Source of the DNA: Staphylococcus argenteus
GTDB lineage: Bacteria > Bacillota > Bacilli > Staphylococcales > Staphylococcaceae
Reading direction: 5' to 3'
Assembly: GCF_000236925.1 (NCBI RefSeq)
Contig: NC_016941.1
Coordinates: 2,698,786 to 2,762,785 of the forward strand
Length of the DNA: 64,000 nucleotides
Shown: one piece after another, positions 53,262-63,786 of the stretch
Layout: the number at the start of each line of letters is the position of its first letter
How positions within the stretch are numbered: the first letter of the stretch is position 1
Translations under genes and position numbers: made by a program
Notes under the pieces: generated by a model
Database searches by the model: none
What the model saw: the letters and a program-made list of their open reading frames with translations, nothing else
Told to the model about the DNA's origin: nothing

Positions 53262-55131
53262 CCATATCGTTTTAAAAAATTTACGTCAAAATATAAAACA
53301 TTATGCGATGTATTTATTTTCATTATTTTTTAGCATCGTCTTATATTTCAGTTTTACCACTTTACAGTTCACTAAAGGTATAAACAATGACGATTCTATG
53401 GCAATTATTAAGAAAGGTGCTTTTGTAGGGTCAATCTTTTTATTCATCATTATCGTCATCTTTTTAATGTATGCCAATCATTTATTCGTGAAACGTCGTA
53501 CACGTGAATTTGCGCTATATCAGTTGATTGGTTTAACACGACAAAACATTTTGAAAATGTTAGCACTTGAACAAATGATTGTATTTTTAATCACGGGTGT
53601 TGTCGGCGTATTATGTGGCATTGCAGGTGCACAATTATTATTATCAATTGTTTCCAAAGTCATGTCGTTATCGATTAACTTATCGATACATTTCGAACCT
53701 ATGGCATTAGTATTAACCGTTTTTATGTTAGCAATTGCATACGCGTTGATTTTATTTCAAAGTGCATTGTTTCTAAAAAGACGCAGTATCTTATCAATGA
53801 TGAAAGATTCAATTAAAACAGATGCCACAAATGCAAAAGTAACTGTTTTAGAGGTTATTTCAGGCATATTAGGTATTGGTATGATTGCGTTAGGTTACTA
53901 TATGGCAACAGAAATGTTTGGTACATTCAAAGCACTAACTATGGCAATGGCATCACCGTTTATCATTTTATTTTTAACAGTTGCAGGGGCGTATTTATTT
54001 TTCAGAAGTTCTGTGTCACTTATTTTTAAAACATTGAAAAAATCAAAAAATGGACGCGTATCTATTACAGATGTTGTATTTACATCTTCTATTATGTACC
54101 GAATGAAGAAAAATGCCATGTCTTTAACGATCATTGCAATTATTTCTGCAGTAACTGTAACTGTATTGTGTTTCGCGGCATTATCGAAATCAAACACGAA
54201 TCAAACGCTCGACTCTATGGCACCAAATGAATTTAACATTGTCGCCTCTCAAGATGCGCAACAATTTGAATCTAAACTAAGCCAACAACATATTACATTT
54301 ACTAAAAATTATTATGAAACTATCACTGTAAATAATGTTAAAGATCAGGTTATTACTTTGGAAAATGGTAGCGATTCAGGTCGCACAAATTCTATTTTAA
54401 GTGCAAATACAAAGTTAAATGGGAATGATGCAATCATTACAAATACAAAATCACTTCCTAACATTATTAAAATTCATTTAAACAAAGATTTAGTAGTAAA
54501 AGGTACTAAGAATGAAACTTTCCGTGTTACACAAGAAGACAAAAGTAAGGTTTATCCTTTAAATCTAAGCTTCAACTCACCTGTCGTCGAAGTAAGTCCT
54601 GCAAAGTATCAGCAGTTGAAAACACAAAATAACGTTCATACTTTTTATGGATATGATATTAAACAAACATCACAAAAGAAAAAAGCTCAAGCAATTGCAA
54701 AACAGCTTGGAGACAAAGTCATCACTTATGATGAAATGAAAAAAGAGGTCGATGCTACTAACGGTATTTTAATATTTGTGACATCATTTTTAGGGTTAGC
54801 ATTTTTAGTCGCAGCAGGATGTATTATTTATATTAAACAAATGGATGAAACCGAGGATGAATTAAGCAATTTTAGAGTATTAAAACGTATAGGCTTTACT
54901 CATACCGATATGCTTAAAGGGCTCTTATTAAAAATTACATTTAACTTTGGTTTACCTTTATTAATTGCCATATTACATGCTTTATTTGCAGCCATTGCTT
55001 TTATGAAGCTGATGGGTAATATTTCGTTTATGCCGGTGATTATTGTCATCGTTATATATACACTTATTTATATTGTTTTCGCATTGATTGCTTTTGTTCA
55101 CTCAAACATGTTGATTAAGAAAACTATTTAA
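53251..55131 (+). CDS. vraE: VraE, BceB-type permease
   Basis: A 626-aa permease with about 10 TM helices, two FtsX-type modules and the large extracellular domain (about residues 315-510) that is typical of BceB proteins and recognises lipid II-bound peptides. Start at 53251 (MTFNHIV) inside vraD. Length equals that of S. aureus VraE. Confidence 0.94.
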   Translation: MTFNHIVLKNLRQNIKHYAMYLFSLFFSIVLYFSFTTLQFTKGINNDDSMAIIKKGAFVGSIFLFIIIVIFLMYANHLFVKRRTREFALYQLIGLTRQNILKMLALEQMIVFLITGVVGVLCGIAGAQLLLSIVSKVMSLSINLSIHFEPMALVLTVFMLAIAYALILFQSALFLKRRSILSMMKDSIKTDATNAKVTVLEVISGILGIGMIALGYYMATEMFGTFKALTMAMASPFIILFLTVAGAYLFFRSSVSLIFKTLKKSKNGRVSITDVVFTSSIMYRMKKNAMSLTIIAIISAVTVTVLCFAALSKSNTNQTLDSMAPNEFNIVASQDAQQFESKLSQQHITFTKNYYETITVNNVKDQVITLENGSDSGRTNSILSANTKLNGNDAIITNTKSLPNIIKIHLNKDLVVKGTKNETFRVTQEDKSKVYPLNLSFNSPVVEVSPAKYQQLKTQNNVHTFYGYDIKQTSQKKKAQAIAKQLGDKVITYDEMKKEVDATNGILIFVTSFLGLAFLVAAGCIIYIKQMDETEDELSNFRVLKRIGFTHTDMLKGLLLKITFNFGLPLLIAILHALFAAIAFMKLMGNISFMPVIIVIVIYTLIYIVFALIAFVHSNMLIKKTI

Positions 55132-55202
55132 CACATTGTGATTTTTCTTTTGGAAATGCAGTGTAACTATTACTTTGATTTAAGAAAAGGAGAGATTAAA
55201 CC

Positions 55203-55394
55203 ATGAAATTTAAAGAATTAGTAAAACAATCATATGAGGATTTGAAAAATTTGACTGTAACTTGGTATAACGTTATTGCTTTAGCAATAATTGTTATTGT
55301 CTTAAGCTCAGTTACTACACCATTTATAGGTATTCCAGCTGGTTTATTAGGTGGCGCTTATTATTTAAAACGCCGCGAAGAAAAAGGCAAATAA
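55203..55394 (+). CDS. vraH: VraH, small membrane partner of VraDE
   Basis: A 63-aa protein with a basic/acidic N-terminus and two short hydrophobic stretches (about 22-36 and 40-54), ending KRREEKGK. AAAGGAG precedes the ATG. In S. aureus VraH works with VraDE for gallidermin and daptomycin resistance. Assigned by position and type. Confidence 0.85.
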   Translation: MKFKELVKQSYEDLKNLTVTWYNVIALAIIVIVLSSVTTPFIGIPAGLLGGAYYLKRREEKGK

Positions 55395-55448
55395 ACGCAT
55401 TACATCAGTATATAACATTGCTATGACCTTTCAAGTCAGGTTTTAATA

Positions 55449-55485
55449 TCAACAAGTAGCGTTTATCGTTGCTTGTTTTTTTATT
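55449..55485 (+). terminator. terminator of vraDEH
   Basis: AACAAGTAGCG (55451-55461) pairs with CGTTGCTTGTT (55467-55477) using G-U pairs, followed by T's. Confidence 0.7.
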
Positions 55486-55787
55486 GATTACTTATAAAAT
55501 CATCATGTTTAAACGATATGTTACTTTGAAAACAACTATATGCCATAAAAGACTAAAATTTATTTATTTTTATAAACCCCTTTAAATCAACGTTTCTAAG
55601 GTTTTTAAAAATCTTTTTTAATTTATTTTAAAAAAACACTGTACATTATGCCAATATGAGCGTATAGTTGGTCTTACGTAATAAAAGCTCGTGAATTAAA
55701 TTGTAGTGTATTTGTTTAGAATATCCTCTTTTTTAGTTATGAATTTGTTACAAATATTAAGTGCAAAAGCACACGGAGGTTTTCTAT
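55486..55787 (+). other. intergenic and long 5' UTR region of cspB
   Basis: About 300 bp without a gene, AT-rich, before the cold-shock gene. Cold-shock genes typically carry long, structured 5' UTRs that act as thermosensors; I did not define the structure. ACGGAGG is the ribosome site. Confidence 0.4.
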
Positions 55788-55988
55788 ATGAATAACGGTA
55801 CAGTAAAATGGTTTAACGCAGAAAAAGGTTTTGGTTTCATCGAACAAGAAAATGGCGGAGACGTATTCGTACATTTCTCAGGTATCGCTAGCGATGGCTA
55901 CAAAACTTTAGAAGAAGGTCAAAAAGTTACTTTCGAAATTACTGAAGGTCAACGTGGAGACCAAGCAGTTAACGTACAAACTGTTTAA
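55788..55988 (+). CDS. cspB: cold shock protein
   Basis: A 66-aa OB-fold RNA/DNA chaperone. RNP1 is KGFGFI and RNP2 is VFVHF. The start at 55788 has GGAGG at proper spacing. By position near the origin this is the cspB copy of S. aureus; three csp paralogs exist and are very similar, so the letter is less sure than the family. Confidence 0.93.
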   Translation: MNNGTVKWFNAEKGFGFIEQENGGDVFVHFSGIASDGYKTLEEGQKVTFEITEGQRGDQAVNVQTV

Positions 55989-56030
55989 TCTTACAAAATA
56001 AAACGACTCATTATAAATGAATCGCTTTGA

Positions 56031-56067
56031 TTACCAACAAGGTTTAGAATCTTGTTGGTATTTTTTT
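56031..56067 (+). terminator. terminator of the cold shock gene
   Basis: TACCAACAAG (56032-56041) pairs perfectly with CTTGTTGGTA (56051-56060), then seven T. Confidence 0.92.
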
Positions 56068-56114
56068 ATGCTATTTCGGATAATACAAATAATATGAGAC
56101 GATACGACGATGAT

Positions 56115-56684
56115 TTATAAAAACTTAATTGCCAGATACATACTAATCAAAGCTATAAGAATGAATGCACCAACTACTGATATAACAGAAAGTACATTTG
56201 TCATCGTATTTCTAGCTTTAGTCGTTTGTACTTCACTAGGATCTTTTCCATTCATAAAAGCAACAATTCGATCGTAGTTGTCCATTTTATGCACTTTTTT
56301 TAAATCTTCTATTTTCATAGATGCATAAAAACCTATTCCCATAATGATTGCTACCGTTATACCCCAAGCCCAATTCCAATAAACAACTAAAGGTCCCGTT
56401 AAAATTGCAGCTAATGTCAGAAAAATAAGCATCACATACGTCCATAAGTTAAGACTTCGTTGCACTTTAACATCTGGCACAAATGGAATAGTTCCTTTTA
56501 CTAAATCATCTAAAGTTACATTAAATAAATCACACATCATTAATAAGTTATGTATGTCCGGTAAGCTTTTGTTATTTTCCCAATTAGAAATACTCTGCCT
56601 AGATACATATAGTTTTTCAGCAAGATATTCTTGTGAATAACCATCTCGTTCCCGATACTTTTTAATTTGTTTACTCAGATTCAA
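56115..56684 (-). CDS. XRE-family regulator with C-terminal membrane segments
   Basis: A 189-aa protein. N-terminal helix-turn-helix (about residues 5-60, QEYLAEKLYVSRQSISNWEN) followed by two TM helices (about 82-118) and a third near the C-terminus. TTG start 9 nt after GGAGG. A membrane-tethered transcription factor; targets unknown, perhaps the adjacent small membrane proteins. Confidence 0.82.
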   Translation of the reverse strand: MNLSKQIKKYRERDGYSQEYLAEKLYVSRQSISNWENNKSLPDIHNLLMMCDLFNVTLDDLVKGTIPFVPDVKVQRSLNLWTYVMLIFLTLAAILTGPLVVYWNWAWGITVAIIMGIGFYASMKIEDLKKVHKMDNYDRIVAFMNGKDPSEVQTTKARNTMTNVLSVISVVGAFILIALISMYLAIKFL

Positions 56685-56943
56685 TTACATACGCCTCCAT
56701 TCAATTAGTGCAATCATTACATTCAGACTATCAGATAAACTTAATTAAAGTCACCTTTATGATTGACTAAATGTTTTGACATACGATAGCATCAGGGTTT
56801 GAAGACTCCCTCAAGACGTACCTGTATGATTACGCGCTTGTAATTTTCTCAATGACAACTTAAATTTCATTTATTATTGATGCAACTTTTCAATGCTATT
56901 CAATACTTGCGAAGTTAGTACTATAAAAGAGACTACGTTCACA
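56685..56943. other. intergenic region before the membrane-protein pair
   Basis: About 260 bp with no gene seen. AT-rich, with short hairpins but no clear terminator. Confidence 0.35.
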
Positions 56944-57339
56944 CTATTTACTATTCGATTTCCCAGCTTTCCAACTATGTTTTTCTAATCTTTTTTGTGC
57001 TATAAATTCTACCGCTTCGAAAATACATACCGCACTGATAAACCAACTTAAAAAACCAACTATAATACTAAGCAACCACATGTGCGTCATATGTAACATC
57101 ATCCATGTAACTAAAATACATACTAATACCCCTGTCATGCCAAACACTGCGCCACGACTTACATGCACAGCAACTTTATCGCCATATTGCATTCCTGTAA
57201 TAAACATAGATACTAAAAATACTGCTGGAAACGTTGCAAATATACCACCAAATTCTTTCCAAGGTAGTGTTACGGACACAATATAACTTAGTAATACTGC
57301 AAATCCCCCTACAAAAAATTTCATTAATGTTAATTTCAT
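56944..57339 (-). CDS. small integral membrane protein (DUF3147-like), paralog A
   Basis: A 131-aa protein with four TM helices. The conserved segment GGIFATFPAVFLVSMFI (about residues 30-46) recurs in the neighbouring paralog. C-terminal tail is basic. DUF3147-like; function unknown. It follows its paralog by 67 bp on the same strand. Confidence 0.7.
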   Translation of the reverse strand: MKLTLMKFFVGGFAVLLSYIVSVTLPWKEFGGIFATFPAVFLVSMFITGMQYGDKVAVHVSRGAVFGMTGVLVCILVTWMMLHMTHMWLLSIIVGFLSWFISAVCIFEAVEFIAQKRLEKHSWKAGKSNSK

Positions 57340-57406
57340 GATGTTCTGCCTCCAATAATTTATTACTTATTAGCTGAATACAACTATTTATCACGCATTT
57401 TCCAAA

Positions 57407-57760
57407 CTATAAATGTCTAATACCGAATATCGCTAGGGAGATAATAAACCAACAAACAACTGTAAAAATCGTTCCTTTTTGATAACCTTTGTGTTTAATG
57501 TAGAGAGATGTCAAAAATACAGTTAAAATACAAGAGAGAATACCTACTATTGCTCCTGTGCTAAGATTCATCGACATCTCCACTAATTGCGTACCACGAT
57601 GATCCAAAGCTAATGCGATAATAGCCGCAAGAAAGACTGCCGGCATTGTTGCAATAATCCCTCCTAACTTACCGCCTACTTTATCAGCAATAATCGATGC
57701 TAGTGCGACAGCGATACCACCAATAACAAAATGAAGAATTGCACTTCCAATCGAAAACAT
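57407..57760 (-). CDS. small integral membrane protein (DUF3147-like), paralog B
   Basis: A 117-aa protein with four TM helices and GGIIATMPAVFLAAIIA near residues 33-49, similar to paralog A. Start at 57760 (MFSIGS); a TTG 6 nt upstream is possible. Tandem duplication followed by divergence. Function unknown. Confidence 0.7.
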   Translation of the reverse strand: MFSIGSAILHFVIGGIAVALASIIADKVGGKLGGIIATMPAVFLAAIIALALDHRGTQLVEMSMNLSTGAIVGILSCILTVFLTSLYIKHKGYQKGTIFTVVCWFIISLAIFGIRHL

Positions 57761-58003
57761 CTTCAACGTACCTTTCTATAATAAATTCAATACGAAACGT
57801 ATCATTCACACAAAGTGAAAAACTTAAATTTCACACTGTAAAGGTAACTAAAGCGATGTTCATAAAGCTTTCATGATACTTTCATTAACTATCAATAAAT
57901 GTTTTTATATGATGATAAATCCAATTCAAATTATTAATATTTATCATTAACTGTAATTTTTAAATTAACATACAAATATGAATTTTTATGTTTCACGTAA
58001 AAC
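57761..58003. other. intergenic region with parS-like site
   Basis: AT-rich DNA without a gene between the small membrane proteins and noc. It contains the parS-like sequence described separately. Confidence 0.4.
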
Positions 58004-58004
58004 A
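57989..58004. promoter_or_regulatory. parS-like centromere site
   Basis: TGTTTCACGTAAAACA matches the bacterial parS consensus TGTTNCACGTGAAACA with one mismatch. parS sites cluster near the origin, and this lies about 6 kb from the expected oriC, next to noc, which encodes a ParB relative. Likely bound by Spo0J/ParB. Confidence 0.6.
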
Positions 58005-58045
58005 AAAAGACAAAGCTGTTATAATCTTAGCTTTGCCTTTTGCGT
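58004..58045 (-). terminator. terminator of the noc operon
   Basis: CAAAGCT (58011-58017) pairs with AGCTTTG (58029-58035); on the minus strand a TCTTTTTGTTTT tail follows. Confidence 0.75.
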
Positions 58046-58079
58046 GTTAGTAACCATGATACGACATCCTATCTTACTA

Positions 58080-58919
58080 CTAACGTTTATATATTCGAAT
58101 TTTTATTTCATAATAATCTTCATGATCTTTATCTTTATGTTCAACGTGTAATCCTGTTTGTTGTATTGCTTGGATACTTTTGCCTACCTCATCTCGTGCT
58201 TGAGTGACATCTTGTGCAAAACGAAGATTTTGTGCTTTGACTTTTTCGGGTCCCGTTTTCTGGCGTACTCTATCTTCAGTCTGTTTCACATTTAATTTTT
58301 GTGCAATGACTTGTTCAATCAACGCTTCTTGTTCGCTATCGGACAATGATAATACCGCCCTAGCATGACGTTCAGTAATTTTACCTTCTCTTAAGCGAAG
58401 CAACACTTTCGGCGCAAGCTTCAATAAGCGTAGTTTATTAGCTATAAAACTTTGGCTTTTACCTAAGCTTTTTGCTAATTCAATTTGCGTTGTATCACCA
58501 ATTTCCAATAACTTCTTATAGGCTTCTGCTTCTTCAACAACAGACAAATTTTCTCTTTGAATATTCTCAATTAAAGCTACAACCGCCGTCTCCTCATCAT
58601 CCATATCACGAATAATAACGTCTGCTTGAGGTAAATTTAGTGATTGTATTGCTCTAAATCGACGTTCTCCAGCAATAATTTCAAACATGTCCTCTTCAAT
58701 CGGTCTAACAACTATAGGTTGTAATAAACCATGTTCATGAATCGATTCAGCAAGTTCTTTTATTTTATTTGGCTCAAATACTTGTCTAGGTTGATAACGG
58801 TTTGGAACGATACGTTCAATTTGAATGGATTCAACATTACTATTGCGATCTTCTTCAATTTGTCCAATGATGTCATCTTTATTTTTCAAACCAAATAATT
58901 TTGAAAAAGGTTTTTTCAT
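58080..58919 (-). CDS. noc: Noc, nucleoid occlusion protein
   Basis: A 279-aa ParB-family CTPase and DNA-binding protein that prevents division over the nucleoid and, in S. aureus, restrains replication initiation. Basic amphipathic N-terminus (MKKPFSKLFGLKNKDD), ParB box with GERRFRA near residue 83, and HTH TQIELAKSLGKSQSFIANKL (about 143-162). Downstream of rsmG in the same direction. Confidence 0.94.
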   Translation of the reverse strand: MKKPFSKLFGLKNKDDIIGQIEEDRNSNVESIQIERIVPNRYQPRQVFEPNKIKELAESIHEHGLLQPIVVRPIEEDMFEIIAGERRFRAIQSLNLPQADVIIRDMDDEETAVVALIENIQRENLSVVEEAEAYKKLLEIGDTTQIELAKSLGKSQSFIANKLRLLKLAPKVLLRLREGKITERHARAVLSLSDSEQEALIEQVIAQKLNVKQTEDRVRQKTGPEKVKAQNLRFAQDVTQARDEVGKSIQAIQQTGLHVEHKDKDHEDYYEIKIRIYKR

Positions 58920-58961
58920 TATCCATTCGCTCCTTTTATGTTAGTTGTAAAGGATTCTGCA

Positions 58962-59681
58962 TTATTTTTCAAGTAAAGGAGTCTTATTAGGCGTCCCAGG
59001 TTTTCTTGGATACTTTTTAGGTGTTTGTCTTTTTTTATCAATAACGAACATTTGACGCTCTCCAGCATCCTCAGGTAATTCAAAAGTATGCGTTTCAGTA
59101 ACATTACCACCTAAAACACCAATCGCAAATTGTGCTTCTTCTAATTCTTCTTCACCCTTAGATGATTTCAATGCTACAAACTGTCCACCTTTTTTTACAA
59201 GCGGTAAGCAAAGCTCACTTAATACCGATAATCTAGCTACAGCTCTTGCAGTAACAATATCATAAGACTCCCTATAGACACCTTTGCCAAATGTTTCTGC
59301 TCTGTCATGAATAAAGCTTACATCTTCTAAATACAATTCTGACGCCAGATGATTTAAAAATTGAATACGCTTATTTAAAGAATCTACAATAGTCACTTTT
59401 AACTGCGGAAACATAATTTTTAATGGAATACTTGGAAAACCAGCTCCAGCGCCTACATCGCATAAACTTAAAGGCTGATTAAAGTCAAAGTAAAAGCTAG
59501 GTGCTATGGAATCATAAAAGTGTTTCAAATACACATCATGTTCATCCGTAATACTTGTTAAATTCATCTTTTCATTCCATTCAACAAGTAAACGATAATA
59601 CGTTTGAAACTGCTGCTTCTGAGTTTCATTTAATTCAATATGATGTTCTTTTAATTGTTCTGCTAACCATTCTACAGTCAT
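58962..59681 (-). CDS. rsmG: RsmG, 16S rRNA m7G527 methyltransferase
   Basis: A 239-aa SAM-dependent methyltransferase (GidB). The SAM-binding [15 protein letters not shown] motif (about residues 71-85) and the family motif TARAVA are present. Loss gives low-level streptomycin resistance. Its start overlaps the mnmG stop by one base. Confidence 0.96.
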   Translation of the reverse strand: MTVEWLAEQLKEHHIELNETQKQQFQTYYRLLVEWNEKMNLTSITDEHDVYLKHFYDSIAPSFYFDFNQPLSLCDVGAGAGFPSIPLKIMFPQLKVTIVDSLNKRIQFLNHLASELYLEDVSFIHDRAETFGKGVYRESYDIVTARAVARLSVLSELCLPLVKKGGQFVALKSSKGEEELEEAQFAIGVLGGNVTETHTFELPEDAGERQMFVIDKKRQTPKKYPRKPGTPNKTPLLEK

Positions 59682-61558
59682 TAGTCACTCACCCTTTGGA
59701 GTTTACCTTGTTCTAAGTAAATTAATAATATAGATATATCGGCTGGATTTACACCTGAAATTCTAGAAGCTTGTGCAATATTTAAAGGTTTTACTTCAGA
59801 TAATTTTTCACGCGCTTCTGTCGCCAAACTATCGATCTTGCTATAATCTAAATCTTCTGGAATTTTTTTCTCTTCCATACGTTTAACTTTTTCGACTTGT
59901 TGTAGAGATTTATTGATATAGCCTTCATATTTCGTTTGTATTTCTACTTGTTCTTCAACATCTGCACTCAATTGATGTTCTTCTTCTAAAATTTCTAAGA
60001 TGATATCATAAGTCATTTCCGGTCTGCGTAATAAATCGATAGCTAAAATACCATCTTTTAAGCGAGAACCACCATGTTGTTCAATAATCGCTTGCGTATG
60101 TTCGTTTGGTTTAATACGAATATCTGATAAACGCTTAATTTCCGCATCAATTTGCTGACGTTTTTCATTAAAACGTGCATATCGTTCTTCAGAAATCATA
60201 CCTAGCTCATAGCCCATATCTGTTAGTCTTAAATCTGCATTATCATGACGTAATAGTAAACGATACTCTGCGCGTGAAGTTAATAATCGATAAGGTTCAT
60301 TAGTACCTTTAGTTACTAGGTCATCGATTAATACACCAATATATGCATCTGAACGACTCAATATTTTTTCACCAGTGCCTAAAACTTTACCAGCTGCATT
60401 TATACCTGCCATTAAACCTTGGCCGGCCGCTTCTTCATATCCAGATGTACCATTAATTTGACCTGCTGTATATAGATTTTTAATCATTTTCGTTTCAAGT
60501 GTAGGCCATAATTGAGTAGGTACAATCGCATCGTATTCAATTGCGTAGCCAGCACGCATCATATCCGCCTTTTCAAGACCAGGGATTGTCTCAAGCATTT
60601 GGCGTTGCACATGTTCAGGAAGACTCGTAGACAACCCTTGAACATATACTTCATTTGTGTTGCGACCTTCAGGCTCTAAGAAAAGTTGATGTCGTGGTTT
60701 ATCGTTGAATCGCACAAATTTATCCTCAATTGATGGACAATAACGTGGCCCTGTTCCTTTAATCATACCTGAATACATGGCAGATAAATGTAAATTATCA
60801 TCAATAACTTTATGTGTTTCTGCATTAGTATATGTTAACCAACATGGTAATTGATCTAAAATATATTCTGTAGTTTCAAAGCTAAACGCACGTCCTACAT
60901 CATCACCAGGTTGGATTTCAGTCTTCGAATAATCAATCGTCTTCGAATTAACACGTGGCGGTGTACCCGTTTTAAAACGAACAATATCAAATCCAAGCCC
61001 TCTCAAATTATCCGACAATGTAATAGATGGTAATTGATGGTTTGGACCACTTGAATATTTCATATTACCTAAGATGATTTCGCCACGTAAAAATGTCCCT
61101 GTTGTGATGATAACTGCTTTAGAATGATATTCTGTACCAATATTTGTACGTACACCTTTAACTTCATCATTTTCTATAATTAATTCATCTACCATACCTT
61201 GCATGATGTGAAGATTTTCTTCATCCTCAATCACACGCTTCATTTCTTGTTGATAAAGAACTTTATCTGCTTGCGCTCTTAACGCTCTTACAGCTGGACC
61301 TTTACCTGTATTTAACATTCTCATTTGAATGTGCGTTTTGTCGATTGTTTTCGCCATTTGGCCACCTAAAGCATCAATTTCACGTACTACGATTCCTTTA
61401 GCTGGTCCACCTACAGATGGGTTACATGGCATAAATGCTATATTATCTAAGTTAATTGTTAACATTAACGTCTTAGCACCGCGTCTTGCTGATGCTAAAC
61501 CTGCTTCAACACCTGCATGTCCAGCACCTATTACGATTACATCATATTCTTGCACCAC
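59681..61558 (-). CDS. mnmG: MnmG (GidA), tRNA carboxymethylaminomethyl modification enzyme
   Basis: A 625-aa FAD protein that, with MnmE, modifies U34 of tRNAs. N-terminal FAD motif [10 protein letters not shown] (about 11-20), the conserved [11 protein letters not shown], and [23 protein letters not shown] site precedes the ATG. Middle of the leftward mnmE-mnmG-rsmG-noc run. Confidence 0.97.
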   Translation of the reverse strand: MVQEYDVIVIGAGHAGVEAGLASARRGAKTLMLTINLDNIAFMPCNPSVGGPAKGIVVREIDALGGQMAKTIDKTHIQMRMLNTGKGPAVRALRAQADKVLYQQEMKRVIEDEENLHIMQGMVDELIIENDEVKGVRTNIGTEYHSKAVIITTGTFLRGEIILGNMKYSSGPNHQLPSITLSDNLRGLGFDIVRFKTGTPPRVNSKTIDYSKTEIQPGDDVGRAFSFETTEYILDQLPCWLTYTNAETHKVIDDNLHLSAMYSGMIKGTGPRYCPSIEDKFVRFNDKPRHQLFLEPEGRNTNEVYVQGLSTSLPEHVQRQMLETIPGLEKADMMRAGYAIEYDAIVPTQLWPTLETKMIKNLYTAGQINGTSGYEEAAGQGLMAGINAAGKVLGTGEKILSRSDAYIGVLIDDLVTKGTNEPYRLLTSRAEYRLLLRHDNADLRLTDMGYELGMISEERYARFNEKRQQIDAEIKRLSDIRIKPNEHTQAIIEQHGGSRLKDGILAIDLLRRPEMTYDIILEILEEEHQLSADVEEQVEIQTKYEGYINKSLQQVEKVKRMEEKKIPEDLDYSKIDSLATEAREKLSEVKPLNIAQASRISGVNPADISILLIYLEQGKLQRVSD

Positions 61559-61626
61559 AATATAAACCTCCTTATTTGATATCTTACTAGCCTTTCTTTA
61601 GACATCATACCGTCTAAATCACTTAT

Positions 61627-63006
61627 CTATTTACCTAAACAGAATTGGCTGAATAACTGGTCGATAAGTTCATCGCTTGCAGTTTCACCAATAATTTCTC
61701 CTAATATTTCCCAAGTTCTAGTTAAATCAATTTGTACCATATCCATAGGCACACCAGATTCTGCTGCATCAATCGCATCTTGTATCGTTTGTCTTGCTTG
61801 TTTCAATAATGAAATGTGTCTTGAATTAGAAACATATGTCATATCTTGATTTTGTACTTCTCCACCAAAGAACAAATCACGAATTTGAATTTCTAATTCA
61901 TCAATACCTTCTTGCTTTAGCATTGATGTTTGAATTAAAGGCGTAGTACCTATCATCTCTTTAACTTCATCAATGTTTATGTTTTGTTCTAAATCCATTT
62001 TATTAACAATTACGATAACATCTTCATTTTTTACAACTTCATATAATGTGTAATCTTCTTGCGTTAACGCCTCGTTATTGTTTAATACAAATAAAATTAA
62101 GTCCGCTTGACTTAACGCTTTTCTAGAACGTTCAACACCGATTTTTTCAACAATGTCTTCTGTCTCTCGGATACCAGCAGTATCAACTAATCTTAACGGC
62201 ACGCCACGAACATTAACGTATTCTTCTAAGACGTCTCTAGTCGTACCTGCCACCTCTGTAACGATTGCTTTATTATCTTGTATTAAGTTATTTAACATAG
62301 AAGATTTACCTACATTTGGCTTACCAACAATTACTGTAGACAAACCTTCTCGCATAATTTTTCCTTGTGCACCAGTATCTAATAAGCGATTAATTTCTTG
62401 TTTAATTTCTTTAGATTGCTCTAAAAGAAATTCTGTTGTCGCATCTTCGACATCATCGTACTCTGGGTAATCAATATTCACTTCTACTTGAGCGAGTATT
62501 TCTAATATAGATTGACGTTGTTTCTTGATTAAGTCACTAAGTCGACCTTCAATTTGATTCATTGCAACCTTAGAAGCACGATCTGTTTTCGAACGTATAA
62601 AGTCCATAACTGCTTCGGCTTGAGATAAATCGATACGACCATTTAAAAAGGCACGCTTCGTAAATTCACCAGGTTCAGCTATCCTAGCACCATGTGTCAT
62701 AGTAAGTTCTAATACTCTATTTATAGTCAAAATACCACCATGACAATTAATTTCAATGATATCTTCTCTAGTAAATGTTTTCGGTGCTCTTAATACAGAA
62801 ACCATAACTTCTTCAACTACTTCTTTAGTATCTGGATCAATAATATGACCATAGTTAATTGTATGAGAAGGTACATCTTTTAATAGATGCTTTCCTTTAT
62901 ATAACTTGTCCGCTATTTCAACAGCTTGTGGCCCAGATAATCGAACAATACCTATCGCTCCTTCACCCATTGGTGTTGAAATACTTGTAATTGTATCTAA
63001 ATCCAT
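61627..63006 (-). CDS. mnmE: MnmE (TrmE), tRNA modification GTPase
   Basis: A 459-aa GTPase. An N-terminal tetrahydrofolate-binding domain, a helical domain, an inserted G domain with P-loop GKPNVGKSS (about 228-236), GTTRD, DTAG and NKMD, and the C-terminal catalytic CLGK are all visible. Works with MnmG. AAAGGAGG precedes the ATG. Confidence 0.97.
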   Translation of the reverse strand: MDLDTITSISTPMGEGAIGIVRLSGPQAVEIADKLYKGKHLLKDVPSHTINYGHIIDPDTKEVVEEVMVSVLRAPKTFTREDIIEINCHGGILTINRVLELTMTHGARIAEPGEFTKRAFLNGRIDLSQAEAVMDFIRSKTDRASKVAMNQIEGRLSDLIKKQRQSILEILAQVEVNIDYPEYDDVEDATTEFLLEQSKEIKQEINRLLDTGAQGKIMREGLSTVIVGKPNVGKSSMLNNLIQDNKAIVTEVAGTTRDVLEEYVNVRGVPLRLVDTAGIRETEDIVEKIGVERSRKALSQADLILFVLNNNEALTQEDYTLYEVVKNEDVIVIVNKMDLEQNINIDEVKEMIGTTPLIQTSMLKQEGIDELEIQIRDLFFGGEVQNQDMTYVSNSRHISLLKQARQTIQDAIDAAESGVPMDMVQIDLTRTWEILGEIIGETASDELIDQLFSQFCLGK

Positions 63007-63174
63007 ATTACTACTCGCCTCCTTTAATGACGTATCATTTATTTGAAATTCTTTTATTTTTGTTCGCTTCAGAATACTGAAAAAAGTTGAAATACACGGT
63101 AAGGTAGCCTTACGTTTGTCTGACGTTATACTTCGGTGAGTCTTATTTGTACTTACCTTCTCCCCTACCCCATC
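63007..63174. other. intergenic region between rnpA and mnmE
   Basis: A 168-bp gap with a GC-richer patch (near 63090-63175) that may form a hairpin and could act as terminator of rnpA or hold the mnmE promoter. No gene seen. Confidence 0.35.
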
Positions 63175-63528
63175 TTAATTAATCTTTTTATTAAAAACTT
63201 TAGCAATTTTAAGCACGTGTTCAAGACTACTCTGAATTTGTAAAGTTGTCATATCTTTTGCTGGTTGCCTCGCTATTACAATAATATCTTTTGCCAATAT
63301 GTGTGATTTGTGTACTTTGAAATTTTCACGAATTGCTCTTTTAATCTTGTTTCTCAGTACTGCATTGCCTAGTTTTTTTGACACACTAATACCTAAGCGA
63401 AAATGGTCTATTTCTTTATTATTATAAGTGTATACAACAAATTGCCTATTGGCTACAGAATGACCTTTTTTATATATTTTCTGAAAATCTGCATTTTTTT
63501 TAATTCGGTAAGTTTTCTCCACTAACAT
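63175..63528 (-). CDS. rnpA: RnpA, ribonuclease P protein component
   Basis: A 117-aa protein subunit of RNase P, which processes tRNA 5' ends. RNR motif LRNKIKRAIREN (about residues 58-69) is intact. Start at 63528 (MLVEKTYRIKKN); a GTG 3 nt before is possible. The first residues differ slightly from those of the S. aureus protein I remember (MLLEKAYR). Confidence 0.96.
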   Translation of the reverse strand: MLVEKTYRIKKNADFQKIYKKGHSVANRQFVVYTYNNKEIDHFRLGISVSKKLGNAVLRNKIKRAIRENFKVHKSHILAKDIIVIARQPAKDMTTLQIQSSLEHVLKIAKVFNKKIN

Positions 63529-63620
63529 CACTCGCTTATTTATCGTTTTTTATTTAAAGCTATATTTAAACATCTATTGAGCTTAACGCAAAAATTCTAT
63601 TTATTCTTAATTTAAACGAA

Positions 63621-63652
63621 AAAAAAGATCACTGATGAGTCAGTGATCTTAT
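63621..63652 (-). terminator. terminator/attenuator between rpmH and rnpA
   Basis: AAGATCACTGA (63625-63635) pairs perfectly with TCAGTGATCTT (63640-63650), loop of four, and TTTTTT follows on the minus strand. The stem includes part of the rpmH stop codon, so it may reduce but not block read-through into rnpA. Confidence 0.85.
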
Positions 63653-63786
63653 GCAGATAAAACTTTACGGCCTTTACGACGACGGCGCGCTAAAACTTTA
63701 CGGCCATTTTTTGTGCTCATGCGTTTTCTGAAACCATGAACTTTACTATGTTTACGTTTATTTGGTTGATAAGTACGTTTTACCAT
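63649..63786 (-). CDS. rpmH: RpmH, 50S ribosomal protein L34
   Basis: A 45-aa strongly basic ribosomal protein, starting [13 protein letters not shown] and ending RKGRKVLSA. The ATG at 63786 has GGAGG 8 nt upstream. rpmH next to rnpA marks the edge of the replication origin; dnaA is expected just past the right end. Confidence 0.98.

Noticed and set aside
58919..59110. 63-codon minus-strand frame between noc and rsmG
   Set aside because: It overlaps rsmG in another frame without a ribosome site.
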